A DNA stretch of 64,000 nucleotides from Verrucomicrobiales bacterium (lineage in GTDB: Bacteria; Verrucomicrobiota; Verrucomicrobiia; Verrucomicrobiales; DEV007): positions 1 through 64,000 of the forward strand of contig JAOFDG010000002.1 of assembly GCA_028033615.1 (NCBI GenBank). Reading direction: 5' to 3'. Under the pieces are notes generated by a model that saw only the letters and a program-made list of their open reading frames with translations, ran no database searches and was not told the origin of the DNA. Below are positions 45,824 to 53,952 of this stretch, one piece after another; within the stretch, counting starts at the first letter, position 1; each line of letters opens with the position of its first letter. Made by a program: the position numbers and the translations under genes.

Positions 45824-46762
45824 ATGTGGAATACACTTACTATCTTCTCAATTTTATTTGTAATAGGAGCAGCTTCAATACGCTTCGTAACAACCAAAGA
45901 CTTAAAGCATGAAAGTATTGCTCTTGAGTTAACGAGTAAGAACGCAGAGCGCGCCAATGATCATCAAAAAGAAATTAAAGAGAAAACAAATGACGCTGAA
46001 ACTAAGACTAAAGAAATTGATGCTGCAGCGGCAACTCAAGAGGGAGAAGAAGCAAAGCAAAAAAATGAAGAGTCAGACAAAACGGCAAAAAAAGGAACTC
46101 TAGAGGGCCAACTCAAAGTAGCGCAAGACAAGTTAGATAAGCTTAACAAGGACTTAGCAGAAATTGGAGAAATCGAGGACCTTGTTGAAAAAAGCCAAAA
46201 CCTTCAAGCTGAAATGGCAGCTGTTCAGCAAGAAATTGCAATCACTAAGGAAAATTACAAAAATGCGGTTACTAAGAGAGAAGCAACTGACAGTACGATC
46301 GCTGATTTCCGAGACAAAGTCTCTCGTCAACGAGCAGGTCAGATGATTGAAGTTAACGCCAAGATTGCACAGACTTTTGATAACTGGGGATTTGTGGTAA
46401 TTAACGCAGGTGGAAACCAAGGCATCAATGCGAAAGTCAAACTTGACGTAAAGAGGGAAGATAAAATCATTGGTAAGCTTACCATTACCAATCTGGAGCC
46501 TAATGTTAGCGTTTGCGATGTTTCTTCCTTAAGCGATGGTGAAAAAATTGCTGTTGGCGACTCCGTAGTACTTAGCGCCGAGAGTAAGTGGGATCCCACT
46601 AAAAAGCCTATTGTTGAAATAGTACCAGCTGCAGCAACTCCTGCACTAGCGCCAGAGCAAACAACTACTGAGGAACCTGCAGACGACGATCCGTTCGGGC
46701 TCGGTGGTGATAATAAAGAGCCTGAAGAGCCTAAAACTGAAGAAGATCCATTTGGTCTTTAA
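45824..46762 (+). CDS. Membrane-anchored coiled-coil protein, unknown family (paralogue 1)
   Basis: 312 residues. No known family recognised. One N-terminal transmembrane helix (about 4-21) is followed by a long Lys/Glu/Ala-rich coiled coil (about 35-175, including LEGQLKVAQDKLDKLNKDLA). Next is a compact beta domain (about 178-252) with DNWGFVVINAGGNQGINAKV, then KIIGKLTITNLEPNVSVCDV and VGDSVVLS. The tail (about 255-312) is Pro/Glu-rich and ends with two DPFGL motifs. The beta domain matches that of the next gene, so the two are paralogues. The layout resembles MreC and FlgT-C-like envelope proteins, but that comparison is inference. The second gene follows after 68 bases. Confidence 0.8.
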   Translation: MWNTLTIFSILFVIGAASIRFVTTKDLKHESIALELTSKNAERANDHQKEIKEKTNDAETKTKEIDAAAATQEGEEAKQKNEESDKTAKKGTLEGQLKVAQDKLDKLNKDLAEIGEIEDLVEKSQNLQAEMAAVQQEIAITKENYKNAVTKREATDSTIADFRDKVSRQRAGQMIEVNAKIAQTFDNWGFVVINAGGNQGINAKVKLDVKREDKIIGKLTITNLEPNVSVCDVSSLSDGEKIAVGDSVVLSAESKWDPTKKPIVEIVPAAATPALAPEQTTTEEPADDDPFGLGGDNKEPEEPKTEEDPFGL

Positions 46763-46807
46763 TAATAGAAGATTCAATAAATCAAATAAACCAATTTAGA
46801 ATTAGAT

Positions 46808-46815
46808 ACCCCTCA
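46808..46815 (+). promoter_or_regulatory. Leader motif ACCCCTCA, copy 2
   Basis: Second copy of the octamer, ending 15 bases before the ATG of the second coiled-coil gene. The spacing nearly equals that of copy 1. Confidence 0.3.
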
Positions 46816-46830
46816 AACTAAAATTATTTC

Positions 46831-47625
46831 ATGAAAATTAAAATTCCACTGATCCTTGCTGCCTTAGCAATTCTTATTTCAGTCATCTTCGGCGTGCAAA
46901 ACCGCGGTGAGCTAAAAACAAACAGACTTAAGAGAATAGGTCTTAACGATGCTATTACGACAACTCTTAATGAAATCACTCAGACTGACACGCCTGCTCT
47001 ACTTGCATCTTACGAAGCGCTATATGTTGAAGAAACAAGATTAGCAGATTCAAAGGCAAGAACTGATGGACATAATGTGAACATCAAAAGACTCGATAAT
47101 GAGATCACAGGACTTAATACAAAAAAAGCGCCTGTCGATAAGGAAATTGCCAAAGCTGAAGAAGCTGTTAAAGAAGTTAATAAGCGCTTTCCTGGAACAA
47201 CATTGCAAACTATTGCACCTAAACTTAAGGAATTAGAAAATGATTTAGAGAGCGCAAAGCAAGATCTTGCGACTAAACAAGCCGAACTTGAAGTAGTTAG
47301 TAAAAAAGTTGCTGCTAACGAAGTTAGAATTGGAAAAGCTGAAAAAGTTCAGGCTGACAGACTAACAAGTATTGAAAGAAACTCTTCAGAGGGTGTTATC
47401 ACGGCAGTTAATAAAGACTGGGGTTTCGTACTTGTTAATATTGGAAAAGATCAAGGAGTTCAAGGTGATTCAGAGCTTATCGTCAAGCGCGATGGCATCA
47501 GAATTGGAAACCTTAATGTTGTTTCCATTCAACCCGGAATCACTGTAGCAGATATCAATCAAAAAGGTCTTAGCGGATCCGTTGAACCAGGCGACAGAGT
47601 GATCTTCCAGAATTTAGGTGAGTAA
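46831..47625 (+). CDS. Membrane-anchored coiled-coil protein, unknown family (paralogue 2)
   Basis: 264 residues. An N-terminal transmembrane helix (about 5-22) is followed by a charged region and a coiled coil (about 60-175, with KLKELENDLESAKQDLATKQ). A C-terminal beta domain (about 183-263) contains KDWGFVLVNIGKDQGVQGDS, IVKRDGIRIGNLNVVSIQPG and PGDRVIFQN. This domain aligns with paralogue 1 (WGFVxxNxGxxQGxxxxxxLxVKR, IGxLxVxxIxPxxxVxD, GDxV). Paralogue 1's acidic DPFGL tail is absent here. Most of the protein would lie outside the cytoplasm by topology (positive residues flank the helix only loosely). Followed by a lipoprotein gene after 18 bases. Confidence 0.8.
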   Translation: MKIKIPLILAALAILISVIFGVQNRGELKTNRLKRIGLNDAITTTLNEITQTDTPALLASYEALYVEETRLADSKARTDGHNVNIKRLDNEITGLNTKKAPVDKEIAKAEEAVKEVNKRFPGTTLQTIAPKLKELENDLESAKQDLATKQAELEVVSKKVAANEVRIGKAEKVQADRLTSIERNSSEGVITAVNKDWGFVLVNIGKDQGVQGDSELIVKRDGIRIGNLNVVSIQPGITVADINQKGLSGSVEPGDRVIFQNLGE

Positions 47626-47643
47626 GATCTTTAAATATTTTAA

Positions 47644-47847
47644 ATGACCACAACAAATATTTTGAAATTAATTATAAGTGCATTTTCAGCATTTATAATA
47701 ATCATTGGATTTTGTGGATGTGATGCAACTGAAGTCGGCAATTGGAATGGCTCAGGCGCCGATAGCGGACTTAGTAATCTACCTCAAGCCCGGCACGAAG
47801 CTTGGGAAAGTAATGCGAGATACGGAAACTTACCACAGTCTCGATAG
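47644..47847 (+). CDS. Small lipoprotein of unknown function
   Basis: 67 residues. The N-terminal hydrophobic segment ends in the lipobox GFCGC, so the mature protein would begin at Cys (about residue 26) as a roughly 42-residue lipidated peptide. It contains a short internal repeat, LPQARHEAWES and then LPQSR at the end. It lies 18 bases after paralogue 2 and before the terminator, so it is the third gene of the cluster. Not matched to any family I know. The coding call rests on the lipobox, the spacing and the terminator position. Confidence 0.65.
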   Translation: MTTTNILKLIISAFSAFIIIIGFCGCDATEVGNWNGSGADSGLSNLPQARHEAWESNARYGNLPQSR

Positions 47848-47878
47848 TATCTTAAAATAGCCTTTGAAATCTGTTAAA

Positions 47879-47907
47879 AAAAAGCACACCACAAAGGTAT
47901 GCTTTTT
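47879..47907. terminator. Bidirectional hairpin terminator between lipoprotein gene and frr
   Basis: AAAAAGCACACC (47879-47890) and GGTATGCTTTTT (47896-47907) form a 12-bp stem with one C/A mismatch around a 5-base ACAAA loop. The T-run at the 3' arm, and the A-run at the 5' arm for the other strand, make it usable in both directions. It sits in the 79-base gap between convergent genes. This is the clearest terminator in the window. Confidence 0.85.
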
Positions 47908-47926
47908 AAATATATAATTTAACAAC

Positions 47927-48493
47927 CTAGACAGTCATAATTTCTTTTTCTTTACTGTCTACATGCTGATCAATCTCTTTAACAAATTTATCAGTTATAG
48001 ACTGAATTTCTTTTTCCATATCCCTCTGATCGTCTTCAGTGATTGAGCTATCTGATTTGAGATTTTTTATTCCATCCATACCGTTTTTACGAGCTGATCT
48101 TACTCTAACTCTACCCTCCTCGGCCATTTGTTTTACCATCTTAACTAAATCTTTTCTCCTCTCTTCCGATAACTCAGGGATAGGTAAGCGAATAGCTTTA
48201 CCATCCACAGAAGGGTTGATGCCGAGCTTTGATTCCTTTAACCCTCGCTCAATATCCTGTACCGTCGATGGGTCAAATGGTGACACTAGTAGCATTCTTG
48301 GATCCGGAGAGGATATGACCGCAAGTTGTTTGAGTTTCATATTGGACCCATAGGATTGTACATGAATATCAATATTTTCCACTAGCGCTGGAGAGGCTTT
48401 ACCAGTTCTGATACTGGAAAATTCGTGCAGTGAGTATTCTACGGCTTTTTTCATAGCCTCTTCAGTTTCAGGTATCAAAGTTTCAGCATTCAT
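47927..48493 (-). CDS. frr: Ribosome recycling factor
   Basis: 188 residues, normal length. Family pattern: AVEYSLHEFSSIRTGKASPAL, VQSYGSNMKLKQLAVISSPD, IRLPIPELSEERRKDLVKMV and RVRSARKNGMDGIKNLKSDS. It splits post-termination ribosomes together with EF-G. It is the last gene of a minus-strand operon running miaB, membrane protein, adk, fmt, pyrH, frr, with 41 bases after pyrH. The usual tsf-pyrH-frr order is only partly kept: tsf is not here. Confidence 0.97.
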   Translation of the reverse strand: MNAETLIPETEEAMKKAVEYSLHEFSSIRTGKASPALVENIDIHVQSYGSNMKLKQLAVISSPDPRMLLVSPFDPSTVQDIERGLKESKLGINPSVDGKAIRLPIPELSEERRKDLVKMVKQMAEEGRVRVRSARKNGMDGIKNLKSDSSITEDDQRDMEKEIQSITDKFVKEIDQHVDSKEKEIMTV

Positions 48494-48534
48494 TTCTTTT
48501 AAAAGGTTAAATGTTTTCTATAAGATCTAATAAA

Positions 48535-49269
48535 TTATTCAGAATGTACGAGGGTGCCAATAGTCTCTCCTATCAGGGCTTTATGAATATTATCAGGACC
48601 ACTAATATCAAATACAATAATGGGTTTCGAATTATCCATACACAAGCTAAATGCTGTAGAATCAAGAATCTTTAATCGTTTTTCTAGGCAATCCTGAAAA
48701 GTTACCGTGTCGTACCTCTTAGCATTTTTGTTCTCATTTGGATCAGAATCATAGACCCCATCAACCTTTGTTGCTTTTAATATTGCGTCAGCTCCAATCT
48801 CACTCGCTCTAAGAGCAGCAGTGGTGTCAGTTGAAAAAAATGGATTGCCAGTTCCTGCTCCGAAAATAACAACCCTTCCAAGCTCAAGATGCCTCATAGC
48901 TTTTCTACGGATAAAGGGCTCCGCTACATTTTTCATTTCAATTGCTGTCTGAACTCTCGTTGGAACCTCCATATCCTCAAGCATACTTTGAAGAGCTAAT
49001 GAATTCATCACAGTTGCCAACATACCCATGTAATCAGCCGTTGCTCTCTCCATCCCTCTATTACTAGCGCTTATCCCCCTCCAGAAATTTCCTCCTCCTA
49101 CGACCAGTCCAATTTCAATTCCTGCCTGATGAGCACGCTTGATTTGTTTTGCAACGGCTTCAACAATTTCAGGAGATATATTATCCTCGCTTCCAGGCTC
49201 TCTTAGCGCTTCTCCACTTAGTTTGAGAATAACACGTTTAAATTTGTTTCTTTCAGTTTGATCAGTCAT
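48535..49269 (-). CDS. pyrH: Uridylate kinase
   Basis: 244 residues. Amino-acid-kinase fold: [73 protein letters not shown] and [10 protein letters not shown]. It phosphorylates UMP to UDP and is hexameric in bacteria. Located between fmt (59 bases upstream) and frr (41 bases downstream). The leader contains a weak ACTATT/AATAGT inverted repeat at 49286-49304, of unclear use. Confidence 0.97.
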   Translation of the reverse strand: MTDQTERNKFKRVILKLSGEALREPGSEDNISPEIVEAVAKQIKRAHQAGIEIGLVVGGGNFWRGISASNRGMERATADYMGMLATVMNSLALQSMLEDMEVPTRVQTAIEMKNVAEPFIRRKAMRHLELGRVVIFGAGTGNPFFSTDTTAALRASEIGADAILKATKVDGVYDSDPNENKNAKRYDTVTFQDCLEKRLKILDSTAFSLCMDNSKPIIVFDISGPDNIHKALIGETIGTLVHSE

Positions 49270-49328
49270 TAAAAAAAAATTATAAACTATTAGAAAACAA
49301 TAGTATAAATAAATTGGAAAGAATTTTA

Positions 49329-50273
49329 TTAATTTTTGATACCTAAAAACTCTCCTGGGTTAATTTTTTTTCCAGACGTGTAAGACGATAGAGTCATCTT
49401 TTTTCTTCCTGATGGCTGTATTTTAGATAATTGTATTGAACCTTCACCACAACTTATAACCAGACTATTAGAATTAACTGATATTATTTTTCCTGCCTCT
49501 TCATCAAAATTTTCACTAATTAACACCTCAGGAAAAATTTTCACCAATTGACCATCTGGAAAGTACGTAAACGTACCTGGCCAAGGGTAAAATGCTCTAA
49601 TTTTTCTCTCAATATATTCTGCAGCATGTTTCCATTCAATTTCTCCTTCTGAGCGGGAAAGTTTAGATACGTGTGAAGATTGAGTGTGATCTTGTTTTTT
49701 TCTAGGAGCTTCATTCCGTGATAATAATTTTAAAGAATCAACTAACAAGTCTGGCCCAAGTGAGGCCAGGCGATCATGCAAAGAACCCCCAGTTTCATCT
49801 TTTCTAATCTTTAATTTTTCTGACTTTAAAATATCACCATCATCAAGACCTTCCCCAATATACATCACCGTCATCCCTGTGAACTCTTCACCATTTAGTA
49901 TCGCTGCTTGTATCGGCGCGGCTCCACGATAAGAAGGCAATAATGATGCATGTAAATTTATACATGATACATTAGGTATTTTAAGTACTGATTTTGGTAA
50001 GATTTGACCATATGCAACAACAACCAAAACATCAGGGTTAGCTTTACTCAAAATTTCTAAAGCGTATTGATCTTTAATTCTATCAGGCTGAAATACAGGA
50101 ATTGAATGCTTTTCTGCAAACTCTTTTATAATTGATGCTTTTAATTCACCCTTTCTACCAAAAGGCCTATCTGGCTGAGTAAACACTGAAACAACATCAT
50201 GCTCTTTAGAATTATGTAAGGCCTCTAAAGAAGGGAGACCAATGTCACCAGTACCCAGAAAAACTATTTTCAC
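49329..50273 (-). CDS. fmt: Methionyl-tRNA formyltransferase
   Basis: 314 residues. [18 protein letters not shown] opens the formyltransferase domain. The catalytic Asn/His/Asp region reads [19 protein letters not shown] with LDDGDI nearby, and the signature SLLPSYRG is intact. The C-terminal OB-like domain ([20 protein letters not shown] onward) binds tRNA. It formylates initiator Met-tRNA with 10-formyl-THF. Starts 6 bases after adk. Confidence 0.97.
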   Translation of the reverse strand: MKIVFLGTGDIGLPSLEALHNSKEHDVVSVFTQPDRPFGRKGELKASIIKEFAEKHSIPVFQPDRIKDQYALEILSKANPDVLVVVAYGQILPKSVLKIPNVSCINLHASLLPSYRGAAPIQAAILNGEEFTGMTVMYIGEGLDDGDILKSEKLKIRKDETGGSLHDRLASLGPDLLVDSLKLLSRNEAPRKKQDHTQSSHVSKLSRSEGEIEWKHAAEYIERKIRAFYPWPGTFTYFPDGQLVKIFPEVLISENFDEEAGKIISVNSNSLVISCGEGSIQLSKIQPSGRKKMTLSSYTSGKKINPGEFLGIKN

Positions 50274-50279
50274 AGTGAA

Positions 50280-50921
50280 CTAATAAATTTCATCTGAGCT
50301 ATCTTGCCAAACTTTTAAAGAAGTTACCGTATATATGATGTCTTGAAGAACTTTAATCGGAGTCTGCTGAGCATTAATATTAGTTAAGATTTCTGGTGAG
50401 TAATGATCAAGCAGTTGTTTCGTCTCACTTTCATACTGCATGATTCTATTTTTTATCACATCGTCAGATGCATCATCCAATCTATTTTCTTTGATTGATC
50501 GCTTTCTAATCCTCCTCATTAACTCGTCTCGGTCAGGGCATGAAAGATGAAATACTTGGACGACATCGCAATGCTCATCAACCAACTTCGCTTGTTCAAC
50601 ATTCCGTGGAATTCCATCAAGAACAAGGAAATCAATATCAGGCTTGAAAGCACTCGAAGTCACTTTTGCTTCAACCGCTGCTCTCCAAAGCCTTACAGTT
50701 ACATCATCGGGAACTAATTCACCCTGACTCGAATATTTAACGAAATCTTGCCCTATATCGGTTCTAGTATCTAATGATCTAAACACATCACCACAAGCAC
50801 AATGATAGAACCTAGGAATCTTTCCAAGTATCCTACCTTGAGTTCCTTTACCACTTCCAGGAGCTCCAAAAATTAAAAACGTTTGGTATTTCCCTGATTC
50901 TGTTGCTGTTTCTAAAGACAT
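50280..50921 (-). CDS. adk: Adenylate kinase
   Basis: 213 residues. P-loop IFGAPGSGKGTQG, NMP-binding CACGDVFRSLDTRTD and YSSQGELVPDDVTVRLW, then LVLDGIPRNVEQAKLVDE (family signature DGxPR) and RRIRKRSIKENRLDDASD for the lid. The lid is short and lacks Zn-binding cysteines. It catalyses AMP + ATP to 2 ADP. An unrelated nucleoside-monophosphate kinase cannot be fully excluded. In the operon it is 6 bases before fmt. Confidence 0.92.
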   Translation of the reverse strand: MSLETATESGKYQTFLIFGAPGSGKGTQGRILGKIPRFYHCACGDVFRSLDTRTDIGQDFVKYSSQGELVPDDVTVRLWRAAVEAKVTSSAFKPDIDFLVLDGIPRNVEQAKLVDEHCDVVQVFHLSCPDRDELMRRIRKRSIKENRLDDASDDVIKNRIMQYESETKQLLDHYSPEILTNINAQQTPIKVLQDIIYTVTSLKVWQDSSDEIY

Positions 50922-50976
50922 AAAAAAATATTAAATATATTATTTATTAATAAAAGAACTTATTTAAAACGAAATA

Positions 50977-51558
50977 CTAAAGAGATTCAGACCCCCAAAA
51001 TAATATTGCGCAAGTAATTATCAGAACTCCATATAGGATACCTACACCAGAAAGGCATTTCCACCTGAATCTTGATTTCGTAACAAAGTCAATGTGATCT
51101 CGCATGAGATAGGGCATTCCTATCCAAAAAAATGAAAAAAATATCCAAATATAACAAATTGTTGAAAGCAAAAGGCGTGACACGGGTTCTTTAAGAAACG
51201 CAACGTCAAGTATTGGGCATACGAGTAATAAAAGGAAAATACCTAAAGCCCTCACAGCTAAAAATTCGTCAACCCAGACAATAAACGCAACACATCCTAT
51301 CACTATTCCCCAACTTATCGGAACTTCCCATTTTTGAAATTCACCTAAGTCCACTTTATTGACTAACCAAAATGCCCAGATACAGCATATAATTATAAGC
51401 ACGACCCCAATGGGTTTATTCCTGGGAAAATCTTTTAATAAGTCGATGACTTTTTGCTCCTTAAATAAAGCGATGGCATGGCTAGATATGAGATATAATC
51501 CTAATAAGACCCCTACAACCTGTAAGCTTAAAAATTCTGTATATATTTGTCGGGTCAT
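50977..51558 (-). CDS. Polytopic membrane protein of unknown function
   Basis: 193 residues with about six hydrophobic segments (roughly residues 10-30, 50-68, 82-98, 103-119, 127-148 and 168-190). I recognise no family. It lies 4 bases after miaB's stop and 55 bases before adk, so it is embedded in a core translation/nucleotide operon. That setting suggests expression with housekeeping genes but gives no function. No charged active-site cluster stands out; WVDEF and RDHID are the only notable polar loops. Confidence 0.75.
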   Translation of the reverse strand: MTRQIYTEFLSLQVVGVLLGLYLISSHAIALFKEQKVIDLLKDFPRNKPIGVVLIIICCIWAFWLVNKVDLGEFQKWEVPISWGIVIGCVAFIVWVDEFLAVRALGIFLLLLVCPILDVAFLKEPVSRLLLSTICYIWIFFSFFWIGMPYLMRDHIDFVTKSRFRWKCLSGVGILYGVLIITCAILFWGSESL

Positions 51559-51562
51559 ATAA

Positions 51563-52924
51563 TTAATCTAAAATTGGCACACCATATAACACATGGCCAG
51601 TAGTCCTATCAATCTCAACATCAAACAATTTACCCTTTAACCTACTAGGGTTACCATCAAAAATTACGATTCTATTAGTTCTCGTTCGTCCACTTAATTT
51701 GTCTTTTCTACGCTTACTTGGACCTTCACAAAGAACTTGTTGTCTGGTACCCACTAGAGCTTGATTTTTTTCACTGCCGATTTGATCTATAAGGCCTATA
51801 AGGTCCTGATTTCTTTCAACTTTTACGTGTTCTGGTAGTTGTAAAGAATCATCCATTTCAGCAGCAGGTGTCCCCCTTCTCTTGGAATATCGAAAAACAT
51901 ATGCATTATCAAACCTTACTTTTTCGCAAAGCGCTCTAGTCTCTGCATATTCAGTATCTCCTTCACCTGGAAAACCAACGATAATGTCAGTGGATACAGC
52001 AATGTCAGAACGAACTTCCCGCATCCGTTCTATTAACTCAACAAATTTTGCTGCCTTGTAAGGTCGGCGCATAGCTTTCAGAACTTTATCAGAACCAGAC
52101 TGCAGAGGAAAATGAACATGTTCAGCCAATTCTTGAATGTACCCAAACGCATCAATCAGATCTTGTTTATAACCAACGGGGTGAGGTGAAATAAACCTCA
52201 CACGTTCGACACCGCTGACTTTCGCAACACTTTCTAACAATTGAACAAAAGGACTCTTTCCACCAACTACAGGAAATTCGTGGCGCCCATAAAGGTTTAC
52301 AATTTGACCTAATAAAGTCACTTCTCTTATGCCCGCATCAGCTAACCTCTTTACTTCATCTACAATTTCAATAATTGGTCTAGCTCTCTCTTTTCCTCTA
52401 GTATAGGGAACAATACAAAATGAGCACTTCATGTTACAACCCTGCATGATAGAAACAAAAGCTGTCACTGCCCCCTCAGCAGCAGCACCATCTCTAATTG
52501 TGTTCTGAGAATTCTCTTCTTCATCAGTATCAACAATAGATGTTCTTAAATCATCCATTCTTGCCTCAGTCCTTGCACTAAATATTTCTTCTACATATTC
52601 GGCTACTCTATGATATTTTTGAGTACCAATTACAAGATCTGCTCCGCGCCCTAAAAGCTCTTTTCCCCTACTCTGTGCCATGCACCCCATGAAGCCATAT
52701 ACTATATGGGGACATGTTTTTCTAAGGTGCTGTATAGATCCCATTTTATTAAGTGCCTTCTGCTCAGCCTGATCACGAACAGAGCAAGTATTTATTAAAA
52801 TGACGTCAGCTTCTGCCTGTTCAGTTGTCATTAAATAACCTTTTCCTTGAAGCATCTCTGCAACCTGTAATGAATCTCTTTGATTCATCTGGCATCCGTA
52901 GGTTTTTATATGAACTTTAGGCAT
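51563..52924 (-). CDS. miaB: tRNA-2-methylthio-N6-isopentenyladenosine synthase (methylthiotransferase)
   Basis: 453 residues from ATG 52924; a TTG at 52933 adds three. The N-terminal UPF0004 domain has the three cluster-binding Cys in TYGCQMNQRDS, INTCSVRDQAEQ and YGFMGCMAQ. The radical-SAM motif CNMKCSFCIVPYTRGKERAR is in the centre, and a TRAM domain is at the C-terminus (VGTRQQVLCEGPSKRR). The RPI and GRT-type segments fit MiaB rather than RimO. It methylthiolates i6A37 in tRNA. It is the first gene of the six-gene operon and is divergent from an esterase gene across 160 bases. Confidence 0.96.
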   Translation of the reverse strand: MPKVHIKTYGCQMNQRDSLQVAEMLQGKGYLMTTEQAEADVILINTCSVRDQAEQKALNKMGSIQHLRKTCPHIVYGFMGCMAQSRGKELLGRGADLVIGTQKYHRVAEYVEEIFSARTEARMDDLRTSIVDTDEEENSQNTIRDGAAAEGAVTAFVSIMQGCNMKCSFCIVPYTRGKERARPIIEIVDEVKRLADAGIREVTLLGQIVNLYGRHEFPVVGGKSPFVQLLESVAKVSGVERVRFISPHPVGYKQDLIDAFGYIQELAEHVHFPLQSGSDKVLKAMRRPYKAAKFVELIERMREVRSDIAVSTDIIVGFPGEGDTEYAETRALCEKVRFDNAYVFRYSKRRGTPAAEMDDSLQLPEHVKVERNQDLIGLIDQIGSEKNQALVGTRQQVLCEGPSKRRKDKLSGRTRTNRIVIFDGNPSRLKGKLFDVEIDRTTGHVLYGVPILD

Positions 52925-53084
52925 GATGGCCAAAATTGGTATTTAAAGGGATGAAAACTATAAACTGAGTGAGGATCTAAGAAAGTAGTTTTAATTACTT
53001 ATTGAATCAAAAAATAAATCATTTTTTTGAAGTTAATTTAATTTTTTAATTGCGAATTATTCTAATAAAAAAGACCCTATCATA

Positions 53085-53900
53085 ATGTTCCAACCTCTTT
53101 TCAAATTTCCATTAATTTTAACTGGGTTTGCTTGCCTTTCTCAGCTTTCCTATTCTAATGAATATAAAACCGTAAAGGATATTTTTTATTATGATTCAGC
53201 ACCTAATCAATATGCTAAAGAGCGCTGTAATCTAGATATATATTACCCCACAAAATCCAGTAATTTTGCTTCTATAGTATGGTTTCATGGAGGGGGGCTT
53301 AGAGGAGGAGAAAAAAGCATTCCAAAATCTCTTAAGTCAAAAGGAATTGCTGTTATTGCAGTTAATTACAGGTTGTTCCCAAAGGCAAAGTGCCCTGAAT
53401 ATATTATGGATGGAGCTGCTGCTGTGGCGTGGACATTTAAAAATGTAGAAAAATATGGAGGATCACCCAAAAAGATATTTATCTCAGGCCATTCTGCTGG
53501 TGGTTATTTATCAAGCATGATCGGCTTAGATAAAAGTTATTTAAAAGAACATAAAATTGATGCGAATCATATAGCAGGACTAATACCGCTAAGCGGCCAT
53601 ACAATTACACATTTTACTCCAAGAGAAGAAAAAAACATTTCTGACAAACAACCCATCATCGATAGATTTGCACCTTTGTATCATGTAAGAAAAGATGCTC
53701 CACCTCTCATCTTAATCACAGGTGATAAAGAATTAGAATTATTAGGCAGGTTCGAAGAAAATGCATACCTAGCAAGAATGATGAAAGTTATTAAACACCA
53801 AAAAACTGAATTATACGAATTGCAGGGACTAGACCATGGAGGAATGGTTGATCCTGGATTGAAAATTCTTTTACAAAGTATAAAAAAAATTCTGAAGTAA
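53085..53900 (+). CDS. Exported alpha/beta-hydrolase, BD-FAE-like esterase
   Basis: 271 residues. Signal peptide about 1-22. The catalytic order is clear: SIVWFHGGGLRGGEKS (oxyanion HGGG), nucleophile in ISGHSAGGYLSSM, Asp in ITGDKELE and His in GLDHGGM. It is related to the EF-hand esterase at 43749 but lacks the EF-hands. Probable role: deacylation of polysaccharide or small esters outside the cytoplasm. Divergent from miaB; xerD follows after 52 bases. Confidence 0.87.
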   Translation: MFQPLFKFPLILTGFACLSQLSYSNEYKTVKDIFYYDSAPNQYAKERCNLDIYYPTKSSNFASIVWFHGGGLRGGEKSIPKSLKSKGIAVIAVNYRLFPKAKCPEYIMDGAAAVAWTFKNVEKYGGSPKKIFISGHSAGGYLSSMIGLDKSYLKEHKIDANHIAGLIPLSGHTITHFTPREEKNISDKQPIIDRFAPLYHVRKDAPPLILITGDKELELLGRFEENAYLARMMKVIKHQKTELYELQGLDHGGMVDPGLKILLQSIKKILK

Positions 53901-53952
53901 TTGAAGCTGCTCCATTTATAGTAATAGAAATTATAGGCGGTTTTACCCAATT

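Noticed and set aside
52980-53030. AT-only hairpin TCAAAAAA/TTTTTTGA in the miaB-esterase gap
   Set aside because: A/T homopolymer runs pair by chance, and its position in a divergent gap does not fit a terminator.
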